Shown piece after piece: positions 34,845 through 45,689 of a DNA stretch of 64,000 nucleotides. How positions within the stretch are numbered: the stretch's first letter is position 1; the number at the start of each line of letters is the position of its first letter. The notes beneath the pieces were generated by a model. The model was given only the letters and a program-made list of their open reading frames with translations. It searched no databases and was not told the DNA's origin. Location of the stretch: the NCBI GenBank assembly GCA_036936605.1, contig JAUPFV010000002.1:248083305-248147304 (forward strand), written 5' to 3'. Source of the stretch: Limnanthes douglasii subsp. nivea (Eukaryota > Streptophyta > Magnoliopsida > Brassicales > Limnanthaceae). The translations under genes were made by a program, and so were the position numbers.

Positions 34845-37192
34845 TTTTCTCTCTTTTCTCTCTTCTCTCTCTCAAAATCACTAAAAATCTCGAAATCAAA
34901 ACAGCAAGATTTCTCAAATCCAACATCACAAACAGCTTAAGGTACGAATCCTTTACATATCCATGTAATTTTTATGCATTTTAGTTTAGTATTTTTAGTG
35001 ATTTTTAGAGTTTAGGGTTCTTGATAAAAAGTCTGATTTTCATGTATATGTAGTTGTTTTTTTGGAAAAATAGCTTCAGATTCGTGTTCGTCGATTCATT
35101 AGGATCGTTTTGGTACCATGGATGATGAATTTGGGTTGAGTTTTGGGGATTTGGGTTCGATTTGGGGTTTTAGGGTTCGAGTTTCTGGAAACGCAGGATT
35201 GTGAACGGGACCTTCGCAACCCATTCCCAATTTTGCAGTTCCAGCAAACTGCAAAATTGCGAAATTGCGAACCCAATGTTCGCAATTTCCCAATTGCTAG
35301 AAATGTTGATTTTTATTTTGTTTTATGAAATAGTTTGTATCCCCAAATTTATTAATAATTTATATGTTGTATTTCAGCATGCCTCGCAGACAGCAGCATA
35401 CACCCGTTCGACAGTCAGGCGCGAGCGATGATGGAGAGCACGAGGACCGTGTGTCACGGTCACGGTCCGTTAGGCGTAGGCCTAGTGCTTCTACTCCAGC
35501 CCCTGTTCTATCCCATGGGTTTGGGACGCTCGACCAGTTATTTAGGAGGGTGAATCCTCATGTGCCTGGTCTATATCCAGAGTATACACAGCACGAGGCC
35601 TACCACGTCTTTGCAGGAGAGGTAAGTAATGACGTGTTTTAAAGTACGTTTATATGTTCTTTTGTATTATTTCTAAGTTGTTTATGTTTTATGTAGGCTC
35701 GTCGGCACTCGCGGTGCTACTCTATGTACGGTACCCACCGTGCATGGGGTCTTTTTGGGCAGAACAGGGTCAAAGAACAGGTTATGATGACTTGTTTCGG
35801 TCCCCTGGTAGATGTGTTGGAGCGTTGGAGTACCAACGTTCATCTTGTAGATGCTTTTCTGGAGAGGTGGCATTCGGAGACGAACACCTTTCACTTCAGC
35901 TTCGGTGAGATGACGGTTACGTTAGACGACGTCCACGTCATCACTGGTCTCCCGGTCACAGGTGATGATTTCGTTGTTCAGACATTTCCTAGTGATGGAC
36001 AACGTTTAGCTTGGTATTCTAGTACATTAGGGATAGATCTGGATGAACTTAAGTATGAGTTAGGGCGTAACAGGGGGGGTAATGGTAGATCTGTTCGTTT
36101 ACAGTTTTTACGCGAGCAGTACATGCAGCCCTGTTATAAGGATGATACCATGTCTGATAGTGATGTAAAGTGTGCCACTAGGGGTTATCTGCTGCACATG
36201 CTGGGTTGTTGTGTTCTGGTGAACAAGACGGGGAATAGTATATTTTTAGATTACCTCCAGTTTGTAGAGCATTATACCTCATCCTTTAGATATAACTGGG
36301 GACAGCATATACTAGCTCAGCTGTACCACCACCTAGGAAAGTCGTCGCTACACACGACTTCAGGGATTGCGGGTTGTATTGCATTGTTGGAGACGTGGAT
36401 ATACGATCACTTCTCCACTTGTTTGCCTACGATCAACACTATCTACGACTGTTCTATGCCGACTATGTCCCGATATGTACCGACACCGTTCGTGCGGATG
36501 GTGAGACTCGGATTAACATCCGACAGGGACTGATTTCGTTGACGGAGAAGCATGTGAGTTACAATGATTTGTTATATTTGTTTCCGTAGCGTTAATTTAT
36601 TATTACTTACATTTTTTTGAAGATTATTAACTAACATATGACAGTTTTGGTCCATGCCTTACGAGACGCATCGTGCTCATTTCCCTTTTCAGCTTGTGGC
36701 TTGGATTGACCACACGCTGAAGGCGTTCGACGTAGTTGAGGCGTACTATCCGCTTCGGGTGGCTCGACAGCTAGGGCACGTTCAGGACATACCACCGGCG
36801 TTGCGGATTGTTTTACCAACAGATAGGCGGAGGCGTATGAACACGCGCTTCTTGTGGGATAAGGCCACGTGGATATCATAGAGGTCACATGTTGTTGACC
36901 CGAGGATTCGCGGTGACACATACGCTATAGGCGGTCATGGCCGACCACTTTGTATGATGTATGGATCAGTGACCACCTATGGTACGTTCTGCTTGGTCCT
37001 AGTATTCTCGGTCCATCTGCTTCACATGTTCCAGAGCCCCCTAGTGCGATGACATATCAGGCACGACTGTATCACCTTTCTGATCGTGTGACTGATGTTG
37101 ATTCTAGAGCGGACTCGATGAGTGTGGAGGACTTGCGTCGGGAGGTACACGAGTGTTCGCTTTTGGGGATCCGGTACCGCCAGGTCGATTGA
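34845..37192 (+). pseudogene. Outer-MULE PMD (plant mobile domain) gene, broken
   Basis: PMD proteins (MAIN/MAIL1 relatives) occur in host genes and in plant transposons. Model: TATA box at about 34819, non-coding exon to 34941 (donor GTACGA), exon 35379-35621 starting MPRRQQHTPVRQ, exon 35697-36553, exon from 36645. Conserved PMD words are YPEYTQHEAYHVF, ERWHSETNTFHFSFGEMTVT, LDDVHVITGLPV, GYLLHMLGCCVLVNK, LDYLQFVEHY, WGQHILAQLYHHLGK, and after the last intron MPYETHRAHFP and VARQLGHVQDIPP. A frameshift before 36531, a TAG at 36879-36881 (probably from TGG) and a further shift near 36945 break it; the C-terminus (LRREVHECSLLGIRYRQ) ends at 37192. Role inside the transposon unknown. Confidence 0.8.
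35195..35300. repeat. Outer-element motif cluster in PMD intron 1
   Basis: Repeated words TTGCGAA / TTCGCAA and GAACGGGACCTTC, GCGAACCCAATGTTCGCAA, inverted relative to each other. Same word family as the clusters at 40590-40740 and 53520-53760 of this element. The position (first intron of the PMD gene) matches that of the inner element's cluster at 43035-43375. Confidence 0.65.
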
Positions 37193-37464
37193 GTGCATTT
37201 GTATTATATGACTACCACGACGATTGTTGCTTTAGTTGATATGGTTGTATGGAATTGCTTTTGGTTCTTTATTTGTCGCTTTTGTTTGGATAAAATCTTT
37301 AGTTTTTCTTAAGTTGTTGCTTTCGCTTATATGATGTGTATCTTAAAAACAACAACACTTAAACAATAACACTTAGATTTCTCGCATAATTAGAAATACA
37401 TAAGTAAATAAATTAAAGCAAACGGTAGATAAACTAATCCTCAGTTAGCATTGCACACTTAGTT

Positions 37465-37908
37465 CTATGGAGTCGGATAGTTCATTCCATACCCATCTGA
37501 ATCATTACTTCCTTCGGGAGTTGAATACGTTTCAACGCCGCTCGCTATTGCGTCGGCTATTTGTTGCTCTTCCGACTGTGTCGCATATGACACCATCTCC
37601 TGCGTAATTGTACTTTGCGATCCCATGTCGAATACCTTTCGGAGGTTGGTTCGGACTTCCCAAGGAAGTGACTCGATATGTATAGTCAATGTTTTAAGGT
37701 AAGCTAATCTTTCGAACACTTCTTCGCGTCTGCGTGGTCGGGGAATCATACATCCTGGGCAGGAAGCCTCCCTACCGTGGTTGAAGAACATTCTGCACAA
37801 GACCGCATCGATGAAGCCAGGCACCTCCTCTTGCATCGTACCTCTCACGATGTCAAATGCGTTTAGGAGGCTTGCATCTTCGTGTACGTTCCAGCCCAAA
37901 TCACACAT
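37465..37908 (-). CDS. 147-aa small protein, LCxM(Y/F) family, outer element
   Basis: Not a family I can name. The ORF is intact: GWNVHEDASLLNAF at the N-terminus, AVLCRMFFNHGREASC-x2-C in the middle, then a basic RPRRREEVFERL stretch, ESLPWEVRTNLR, TITQEMVS and a conserved end YSTPE...YGMNYPTP. The ED-x2-L opening and the basic helix suggest a SANT/Myb-like fold (inference). The inner element encodes a homologue (47550-47993) of exactly the same length, about 108 of 147 identical residues by hand count, no gaps. It lies tail to tail with the PMD gene. A TATA box (37949-37956) and three TTTCCCGC-type sites (37992, 38011, 38033) lie upstream. Confidence 0.72.
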   Translation of the reverse strand: MCDLGWNVHEDASLLNAFDIVRGTMQEEVPGFIDAVLCRMFFNHGREASCPGCMIPRPRRREEVFERLAYLKTLTIHIESLPWEVRTNLRKVFDMGSQSTITQEMVSYATQSEEQQIADAIASGVETYSTPEGSNDSDGYGMNYPTP

Positions 37909-38060
37909 TGTTATAACTTAAATGTGTAGTTTCTTAGTCTGATTATAGTATTTATAGACTCGAACTAGGTGGTTCAGCTCGAAAATTGTTAGCGGGAAAG
38001 GTTGTTTTTGTTCCCGCTTAAATCTCTTTTAAGCGGGAAACCTTCACTTCATTCCCTCCA
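37909..38060 (-). promoter_or_regulatory. Promoter of the outer 147-aa gene: TATA box and three E2F-like sites
   Basis: On the minus strand TATAAATA lies about 41-48 bases before the ATG. Further up are three copies of the plant E2F core TTTCCCGC or its reverse GCGGGAA (37992-37999, 38011-38017, 38033-38040). E2F sites drive S-phase expression in plants; use here is inferred from sequence only. Confidence 0.6.
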
Positions 38061-38735
38061 TATGTTTCCATACAATATTATAATATTCAGATGAACTACT
38101 CTTTAAATGTAATCATATTGTAGTACATCATCATAATAAATTAACTATACTATTTTATATACTATTTAAAAAAAAATAGGTTAAAACCCATTAACAATCA
38201 GATAAATTGAAAATAAATTTTTATACCATATATTTAAGTAAAAGCATTAACAATTTTCATTGTTCCTATATTCAGAGCATTCCTGATCTGTTCTTTAAGA
38301 ACTACTTAATCGGACACAAACATTACTTAATCGGACACAAACATTACTCAGTCCATGGACACATTTTTTGCAATTAGTATATTGGTTATTATTTGTTGTG
38401 CCTAAAATTACGTCTTTCTGTACCACTTTTATGGTTAAGATAACGTTATCCAAGTTGACCTATCGATAAACAACACATGTAAAAATAGGATACCGCAATC
38501 CAAACTGACGAATGAGTATGTGACACCTGATATTTACAAAAGTACAATAACTTTGCAGTGCAATAATAGTAGGGGTCTCATTATAACAAAACTTCCATCA
38601 CCAGGTTTTCCGCTATAACGAGACACCTAAAAAAGTTGCCGCCAAAATCATCTGCTTTTAATGCAGTTCCCGCCCAAACAACCACGAGCATATAAATAGA
38701 CGCGAAGCACTATTCGAACAATAACAGTTTAACCA
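38061..38735. other. Non-coding spacer with SANT-type gene promoter at its right end
   Basis: AT-rich without gene. CATTACTTAATCGGACACAAA is repeated at about 38305 and 38325. GGGGTCTCATTATAAC at 38575 is an internal copy of the terminal-repeat word. Right end: TTCCCGCCCAAA at about 38667 and TATAAATA at 38691-38698, 38 bases before the ATG at 38736. Confidence 0.6.
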
Positions 38736-39114
38736 ATGGAGTTTACCCCTAATGAAGATTACCATTTGCTCGAGGCAGTGAAACTTGCCCACCGAGAGTT
38801 GGGAGAAGATAGTAGCGACGCGTTTTTCGAGCTGGTCTTGTGTAATATGTACTACAACTACGGCCGTTTAGGAACTGAAGGTTCTGTCGTGCGTAACTGT
38901 GACCAAATCAAGGAGAGGTACATTTTTTTGCAAACCAATGGATCGTTTGTTGTTTCTACCCTTTAAAATTAAGCAAGAAGCAGCTACCGTCTGGAACATG
39001 ACTGTGGTAGACTACATCACGAAGGATATGGTAGCGTATCTTGAGAATAGGATTACTGAGAGGGAAGAGGGGATTGAGTCTGACGACAACTTGGGATACG
39101 ACTTCAACGATTGA
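38736..39114 (+). pseudogene. 123-aa type small protein (LCxM(Y/F) family), frameshifted
   Basis: Begins MEFTPNEDYHLLEAVK, continues FELVLCNMYYNYGRLG and QIKERY. In a T-run near 38921-38929 the frame shifts; the second half continues LLFLPFKIKQEAATVWNMTV, DYITKDMVAYLENRI and ends at 39114. Homologues in this window: 39417-39785 (intact) and 46254-46625 (one stop). A TATA box is 38 bases upstream. The family signature ED-x2-(L/M), LCxMY, (E/Q)IK-x-RY, YIT-x-DMV is clear; DNA binding is inferred. Confidence 0.7.
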
Positions 39115-39267
39115 GCATTGTCATATGTTTTTAATAGTTTCCATCTGGTAGTGTTTGTATTGTCTGTTTGTTTTAGTTAATGCTATCACTTGTTCAAGTT
39201 TTCATTACCTTGTTTTTTCCCACATTATTTGGTACCCACAACCTCAAACAAAAACTAATAAAAAAAT

Positions 39268-39399
39268 CACAACTTAAAACAACGACTGATAAGAAAAATG
39301 AAAACTTCAAACAACAACCAGTAATACGAAAATCACAACTTCAAACAACAACTGATAAGAAAAATGACAACTTCAAACAACAACCAGTAATACGTAACA
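39268..39399 (+). repeat. 66-bp tandem repeat, two copies
   Basis: CACAACTT(A/C)AAACAAC starts units at 39268 and 39334; each unit holds two related halves (ACTTCAAACAACAACCAGTAATACG and a variant with CTGATAAGAAAAATG). Non-coding, between the two convergent small genes. Confidence 0.88.
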
Positions 39400-39416
39400 T
39401 TGCATAAGTGGAATGC

Positions 39417-39785
39417 TTAGTCGTATCTAAGTTTGTATTCCACATCATCCACTCCACCTCTTGAAATAATTTTGTCCTCTAGAAATGCTACCATATCCCT
39501 TGTGATGTAGTCTATCAAGGTTAGGTTCCAAACAGAGGCTGCTTCTCGCTTAATAAGCGATGGCAAGAAACATAAATGTTGTATTGTCTTGCAAAAATTG
39601 TATCTGCTTTTGATCTGCTCACGAGTACGCACAACGACACCTCTTGTACCTAAATGGCCGTAGTTCATATACATCGTACATAGGACACGCTCGAAAAACT
39701 GATCGCTTGTATCTCCCCCCAATATCTCGCGTGCAATCTTCACAGCTCGAAGCATGTGGTAATCTTCATCCGCCGTAAACTCCAT
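39417..39785 (-). CDS. 122-aa small protein (LCxM(Y/F) family), intact
   Basis: Reads MEFTADEDYHMLRAVKIARE, ERVLCTMYMNYGHLG, REQIKSRYNFCK, LLP-like hydrophobic patch CFLPSLIKREAASVWNLTL, DYITRDMVAFLEDKI and ends DVEYKLRYD. It is the unbroken counterpart of the frameshifted copy at 38736-39114, to which it points tail to tail, so this pair probably arose by duplication. TATAAAATA lies about 85-95 bases upstream on the minus strand (39866-39882 region). No E2F-like site was seen here. Function unknown; small DNA-binding protein inferred from the SANT-like N-terminus. Confidence 0.7.
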   Translation of the reverse strand: MEFTADEDYHMLRAVKIAREILGGDTSDQFFERVLCTMYMNYGHLGTRGVVVRTREQIKSRYNFCKTIQHLCFLPSLIKREAASVWNLTLIDYITRDMVAFLEDKIISRGGVDDVEYKLRYD

Positions 39786-40951
39786 ATGTAAACATTAACG
39801 AGTTTTATATTTTCGTCAGTGCTGCAGGTTGCGAAAGTGTCGTATTTGTTTAGCTTTTATGTCCTATTTTATAGGGGGCGAGTCAATTTTGGTGTGCGTT
39901 TAATATTTGGATAAGGTCTCATTATAGCGCAATTCATACTATTTCGAATGCAATGTTGTCTTTGGCTATAATGAGACCCTGATATAAACCACGTGGGTTG
40001 TAATAATTATCTTTGATATGTGTGTATTTTTGTATATATTATGTGTCACCACATTAGTCGCCCATCGAGATTACGTTATCCTTACATGTCCGACAACGCT
40101 ATCCTACTTTTAAGTAGTTTTTAGGATGTTATTATGTGTCACCACATTAGTCGGTTAATATATCTTATACTTCAAATCACAACTAATAATAATGGTTCAA
40201 AAAATAATCAGATTAAAAAAGTAAATAAACGTGAAAATGTCACAAAATGTGACCATTTTATGCTACTTTGAAGTAGTTTTTTTAATTTTTTTGAGTTTTT
40301 TTCCCACAAAATTAGAATCATTATGGCCAATTGACTAATGTTTGATGTTGGTAAAAAGAAAAATTAGTTTAGGAGTCGGGAAGGTCACAAAATGTGACCA
40401 TTTTAGGCTACTTTGAAGTAGTTTTTTTTAATTTTTTTAGTTTTTGTTTTCCCATAAAATTCGAATCATTAGGGCCAATTGACTAATGTTTGATGTTGGT
40501 AAAAAGAAAAATCAGTTTTGGAGTCGGGAAGGTCAAAAAAAGTTGAAAAAACAAAATTTACAGAGGGTTTCGGGAAGACAGACGGTTGTAAAACGTCGGA
40601 TTCGCGAATGCAGGCGCATGTAATTGGACAAAATCGCGAACAGCACCCTCGCGATTTTGCGAAATCATAGAGGTGGGAGTTCGCAATTTGTGCAAAATCA
40701 AGCGTTCACAATTCGCAAATTCGCCATTGTGCCGAATTTTTAATTTTTTTCACACTTTTTTTGATAAAATTGTAATTTTTTGGGGAACTTGCAATTTAAT
40801 TGTTTTGTGCAACTTGTTTTTACAATAATTATATGAAATGGAATTTTCAAAATAAATAAAACGTGGGAGTATCGATTACAAACCGAGGTGAAAGTAAAAA
40901 AAAGTATTCGTAAACACAGCGGGATAAAAACAAGTAATGCATAATCAATTA
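39786..40951. other. Non-coding region with duplicated blocks
   Basis: GTGTCACCACATTAGTCG is present at about 40043 and 40136. A block of about 145 bases is tandemly duplicated (starting TCACAAAATGTGACC at 40240 and 40385; both copies continue GGCCAATTGACTAATG and GATGTTGGTAAAAAG). GGTCACAAAATGTGACC is itself an inverted repeat. GGTCTCATTATAGC (39917) and GGCTATAATGAGACCC (39966) face each other around about 35 bases. 40590-40740 holds another cluster of the GCGAA / TTCGC motif. No gene. Confidence 0.75.
40590..40740. repeat. Outer-element motif cluster, 3' of the transposase
   Basis: Words TCGCGAA, TCGCGATTTTGCGAA, GTTCGCAATTTGTGCAAAA and TTCGCAAATTCGCC crowd about 150 bases. Same family as 35195-35300 and 53520-53760. 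Confidence 0.65.
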
Positions 40952-41127
40952 TTAGTCTTCATTCAAATCGAAGACACGTGGTGGCTTTTCGTGTGCGGTC
41001 GATGGTTGCGTGGGCTTGATTTGGTTATGTTTGTTCAATCTGTTGTCGAGCGGTATTGCCCAACCGGTGACGTCATGATCCGTACGAAACAGAAACCAAG
41101 TAGGATATATTTCCGGAAGTGGACCAT

Positions 41128-41700
41128 TCAACACCACCTACACAAATAAAAGGTAGATAAATATTTGGTCACAAAAATAATATATAAAATTGAAACACAC
41201 ATTTGTATACTTACTTTGACGAAATGGTTACCGTGAACGAAACCTATACCAACTTCGAGGTTAGGACACGATCGAGGAGGCACACCACGTAGAGGTAGAT
41301 AAGTGTACGATTGGTCGAGTGAAATGTGGTATACGATACATTGGTATCTAGTGGCTATCACTAGCCCTAAATCGGGTAACGTCATCCAATGCCTAGTACC
41401 GGCACCATACAATTCGAAAACGTTCAACCTTCTCACAAGGTTATCTACACCTTGTGAACCATCAAACACTCTCTCCCATAGTTCACGTTCATTTTGCAAT
41501 TCGCCGATCAAATCCCGTCTAACTTGGTCCCATGAATCGGATTTACCGTATACCGTCAAAGCAACGGCCCGGAATCCGCAATTACCGTCGGGAGAGACGT
41601 CTTCGACGCTAGGAATGTAGTCATGCAAATAGCTAGGAAACCAACTCTCGTACCCGCTAAAATCTTGGCCCTTTGATGATTTTTTCGGTCAAGGCACTTT
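41128..41700 (-). pseudogene. OTU cysteine-protease domain of the outer transposase
   Basis: OTU proteases cleave ubiquitin-type linkages. The domain reads SVEDVSPDGNCGFRAVALTV (catalytic Asp-x-x-Cys block), WDQVRRDLIGEL, HWMTLPDLGLVIATRY, YTYLPLRGVPP and GNHFVKVSI, with the catalytic His. Only one stop (41689-41691, TGA) lies upstream between it and the transposase part. The inner element has the same fusion, so the domain belongs to this transposon group. Confidence 0.8.
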
Positions 41701-42511
41701 ATCTTTCTTCGGTTGAGCCTTGGTTTTCGCTTTTTCTTTCGTCTTGTTTTTTGGCGGTAGAAATGTTCTATTACCTATCGAGGCGTCCGTGCTACCAATC
41801 GTGCCGGGAGTGCTAGCACCTAGACTACCATTGTATTCCCACTCGTTAGGGTCCCGTTGAGTTGATTTGTCCCAACCGGCTTTTTTCCTACCCTTAGTAA
41901 CAACCGGTTCCTTAGGTTCCAAAACATGACTTCTAGCGGGATCTAGGATTTGCATCATCCTATTTATAATGTGGTCTTGGATGTGTTGCCCGTAACCGCG
42001 GATGGTGCTATCTATTAAGGAGAGTTTTCTAGTGAGCTCGTCTTCGGTATCAAACTCTTCATTAGGTTTGATCCTTAACGTACTCCAATAGACATCACAC
42101 TCATCTTTTCTAAACCGGCCTTCCTTCTTTATAAATCAAAGCTAATTCGCATGCACATGGTAAAATATGAGTTGTCCTAATAACACACCCACACATTCCG
42201 GGTGTGAACCATATTTTCAAGGCCGTTTCGAGATTTGTCTCTATTAATTCTATAGCTTGAGATGAAAGCTCACTTTTGACATCCTTGTAGATGGTTTTGT
42301 TAGGCCCCCTAGTTCAGTTTCTTGGACGATACCTACTACGCTCGAATGACTCGAAAATGTTAGAGTGTTGAGCGGATAAGTGCGCATGAACATGTTTCCA
42401 AAATTGTTCGAACGTGCATAGACTACTACCAATTGCCCGCTTGAGGCTAGAGTGAGCACTCTCCGCCCTATAACATGAGATAAAATACATTAGATTTCTA
42501 ACACTTTATAT

Positions 42512-42520
42512 TAAAAAATA
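42512..42520 (+). other. Target site duplication of inner MULE, left copy
   Basis: TAAAAAATA, identical to 52151-52159. Nine bases is the hallmark size for Mutator-like elements. Confidence 0.93.
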
Positions 42521-42802
42521 GGGTATGGCTAAATTGGGGCCCAATTGGCTAACCAGCCCCAATTTTAACCATACCCATCAAAAATATAAGTAGCCCCAAA
42601 CTAATACCCAAAAAATCCTTCGTTTTTTTACTAAGCCAAAACCCTAAACACTAACCATTCCCACTTCAAAATCAGCCCCAACCCAAAATCAGCCCCAAAA
42701 CCCTAAAACCTCTCCAAACTCCAAACTTCTACAATCTTGCACAATCAGCCCCAAATTCAAATCCGAAGATCTCTACACATCAACAACAACTCAAGAACTA
42801 CA

Positions 42803-45430
42803 ATGGGCAAAGGAAAAGAGTAAGTTTTTACTCTTAAATGTACTTTCTTTCTATATTTGGTTTAGGTTAGGTTTTTTGATTTTGATGCTAGGTTAGGTTT
42901 GTTTGTGGCTGATTTTGTGTTATATGTTGTTTATAGTTGTCTAGTAATGCTAGGGTATGCTAGGTTAGGTTGTTTGTGGCTGATTTAGGTAGTTTTTCGA
43001 GGTATTGGGTTGTCTTCAATGGTTGTATCGTGGTTCCTCCGCCGGGTGAATGGCCTAATACCCGGCGGGGGAACCTTTTTTTTTTGCAGGTGTTCTTGTT
43101 CACCCGCCGGGGTGTAGGACATTCACCCGGCGGGGACCAAGAACAAACCTGGGAAAACCCAGGTTTGTTCTTGGTCCCCGCCGGGTGGACCCCGATTCAC
43201 CCGGCGGGTGAAAACTAAATTATTTATTTGTTAGTTTTCACCCGCCGGGTGAATAATTGTCACCCGGCGGGTGAATAATTGTCACCCGGCGGGTGAAAAC
43301 TAAAAACTAAATAATTTAGTTTTCACCCGCCGGGTGAAAATACCTTACCCGGCGGGGAAGACCTGTTGTTACCTCTTTTTTCCTATATTTTTATGTATAT
43401 TTTATAAATTTTTCTAACTTTTTTCTCTAATGTTTTACAGCCAACACGAAGCACCTCGCCTAACCAAGGAGAAGGCGGCAAGAAAAGGTGAAGGTAGTAG
43501 CCGACGGCCAGTGGTCGCCGCTAGGCCGGAACATGGGGATCGGACAGAGCGTGTTCGCCCCCACCGCGAGGTGCGCCAGGAGCGCGAGGATCCGACCGAG
43601 CGATCGTTGCGGCATCGGAAATTCGATGCCACCAGGGATGCCCCCAGTCGACGATCTTCTCCTCCACGAGAGGTGCTCCCCATCCGACGGCGTGCCCTAG
43701 TGGACGAGGAGGAGGAGGATACGGAGGTGGGGGAAGCGGAGGTCCCGTTGCCACCACCTCGAAGAGAGGTCCGTGCCGAAGGGCCTCCAACCGATGTGGA
43801 GGGATGGAAAAATCGTTTCCTATCCCAAAATAGTGTGCTTCTCTTCCCCGAGTATGCGCAGCACGAGGCGTACTACGCCTTCAAAAACGATGTAAGTTAA
43901 TTAATTTATTATTTTTTTGTTTACTTAAATTCATTTTTTAACATTGTAGTTATTTTTGAATTTTTTTACAGGCGCGCCCTGGCATTACGGTGCAGTCGAA
44001 GTATGGTTTGCTTGGTCACTGGGACCTTAGCAAACAACTGGGGGTTAGGGCCTACCTGGAGGCGACACTATTTTGGCCCTTGATGCGGCATTTACCGAGG
44101 TTCAACAACCACGTCCAGTTGGCGAAGGTCTTTGGTAAGAGGTGGCACCAAGAGACGAACACGTTCCAGTTCTCCTTTGGGGAGATGACGATGACACTGG
44201 ACGACGTGTATGTCATTACGAGCCTCCCGGTTGAGGGGAGAATTATTGACCTCTTCCAGCCTGATCCGATAGAGGCGACGTATGCACGGTATGGGGAGCT
44301 GTTGGGAGTTCCGGCTGCTGATGTGCAGCAGGAAATGGAGGCGCATGACGGGAGCGGATTCGGCCTCCGATGGCTTAGGACCACATTCTCGGGGGAAGCG
44401 TACTTAGATTCCAACACCGCCTGCACTCCGGAGATGAAGCAGGCAGCAGCTCGGGCATATATCCTGTTCTTCCTCGGGTGTACGATCTTCACCAACACGA
44501 GCCAGAAGAACATCCAGTGCGATTTCCTCCACTACCTCGAGGACTTAGAGAAGGTTGGTGAGTACGCATGGGGGACTTGTGCGTTGGTGTGGCTGTACAA
44601 GAGTTTGGGAGGCATCTTGAAGCACTCCTTGAAGACCTTGGTCGGCTTCTCGGCCTTGTTCAAGTGTTGGGTCTATGACCACTTCCTCGTCTTCCGCGCG
44701 CCAGTGAACAGTGGTTATAGCCCGATAGATCCGAAGATGCTGGCGTGGTTGCCGAAAAAGATCCCGGTATCATTAGCTCGGGGGAAGCCGTACTACCGTG
44801 AGATCCTTGCGGCTCAAGGAGAAAACGATGTAAGTTTTCTTTTTTACATTTATTTAAATACATCTACTTTATATAAAATGTTGGACGTTAAAATAATTTT
44901 TTTTGTAGGTTATTTTCCGACCTTACGAGAATGTCCGTGAGGTATGGCCGGAGCAGGCAATAGGGTTGTACCGAAAACCTATTCGCTTAATGATGGTGAG
45001 CAAGGCATATCACCCCGACCGAGTGATGCGCCAGTTCGGTTGGATCCAAGAAAAGCCGCTCGACCCCCTCGTTGCTAGAACCGGTCTTGGTAGAGGAGAC
45101 CATCTTCGGTATCCGGTTCAGGTTAGGCATTGGACGCAGTGGAGGGAGCACCTATACGTGATCGATAGGTATTCGAGGCCTTTGGAAGGGAGTACTCACA
45201 CCTCGTCCCCCCAGTACAAGGCGTACGTGAAGAAGTATGGGTGGTTTAATATCACACCTCGGGTTCTTACGGAGACGTCGGCGGTCGATGTGGTGAATAC
45301 GATTAATCGTATTCGGCCGTTAGACGACTCGAATGACGAGATAGTGGCTTTTGGGAGGAAGGTTATGGAGCTTACCGCACCGTGGCTTCTTATTATTATG
45401 GTTGGATTTTTATTATGCTTGTTGTTCTAG
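42803..45430 (+). CDS. Inner-MULE PMD protein, four exons, apparently intact (615 aa)
   Basis: Exons 42803-42819, 43441-43891, 43972-44829, 44909-45430 join to 616 codons without a stop, all at GT-AG sites. Residues 1-135 are charged and disordered-looking (many R, E, P). The PMD begins about residue 137 (LLFPEYAQHEAYYAF), with KRWHQETNTFQFSFGEMTMT, LDDVYVITSLPV, RAYILFFLGCTIF, WGTCALVWLYKSLGG, CWVYDHF, then in the last exon IFRPYENVREVWP, HPDRVMRQFGWIQ and YVKKYGWFNITP. The end is a hydrophobic tail (APWLLIIMVGFLLCLLF), possibly a tail anchor or read-out. Host relatives MAIN/MAIL1 act in silencing of transposons; role in this element unknown. Intron 1 holds the palindrome cluster. Confidence 0.8.
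43035..43375. repeat. Palindrome cluster 1 of inner MULE (in PMD intron 1)
   Basis: About eleven copies of a 13-base palindrome, CACCCG-S-CGGGTG and close variants, within 340 bases. Several are arranged as larger inverted repeats: 43124-43153 pairs with 43158-43187 (30-base perfect arms, AAAA loop). 21-base arms ending AAAACTAA / TTAGTTTT recur twice at about 43198-43360. It would form hairpins in RNA or cruciforms in DNA, and it is CpG-rich in an AT-rich region. Confidence 0.92.
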
Positions 45431-45689
45431 TTTTGAACATTACGTTACTTTAAACTTGTTGACATTTGGGTTAGTTTTTTTCTTTAAAAACTTTGTTGTT
45501 GTATTTTAGTTCGAAGTTAAGAATACATTGTGTTTGTTTAATTATAGTTCGTTCTTGCCGTTTACTTTAAGTTATCTAATTCAATCAATATATTCATTCA
45601 TTTTCTAGTCTTAAACAAACAAAACATGGTATAGCAATTTGCCAATTTAAGTTAAAAAAACATGTTATAACTTGGTATTTTTTTTTAAA

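Noticed and set aside
35076..35431. ORFs in the outer PMD intron 1
   Set aside because: Lie within the GCGAA motif cluster and intron; the PMD coding start at 35379 has better support.
43435..43790. Minus-strand frames opposite PMD exon 2
   Set aside because: Shadow of a GC-rich, Arg-rich coding exon whose plus-strand frame joins cleanly to the PMD exons.
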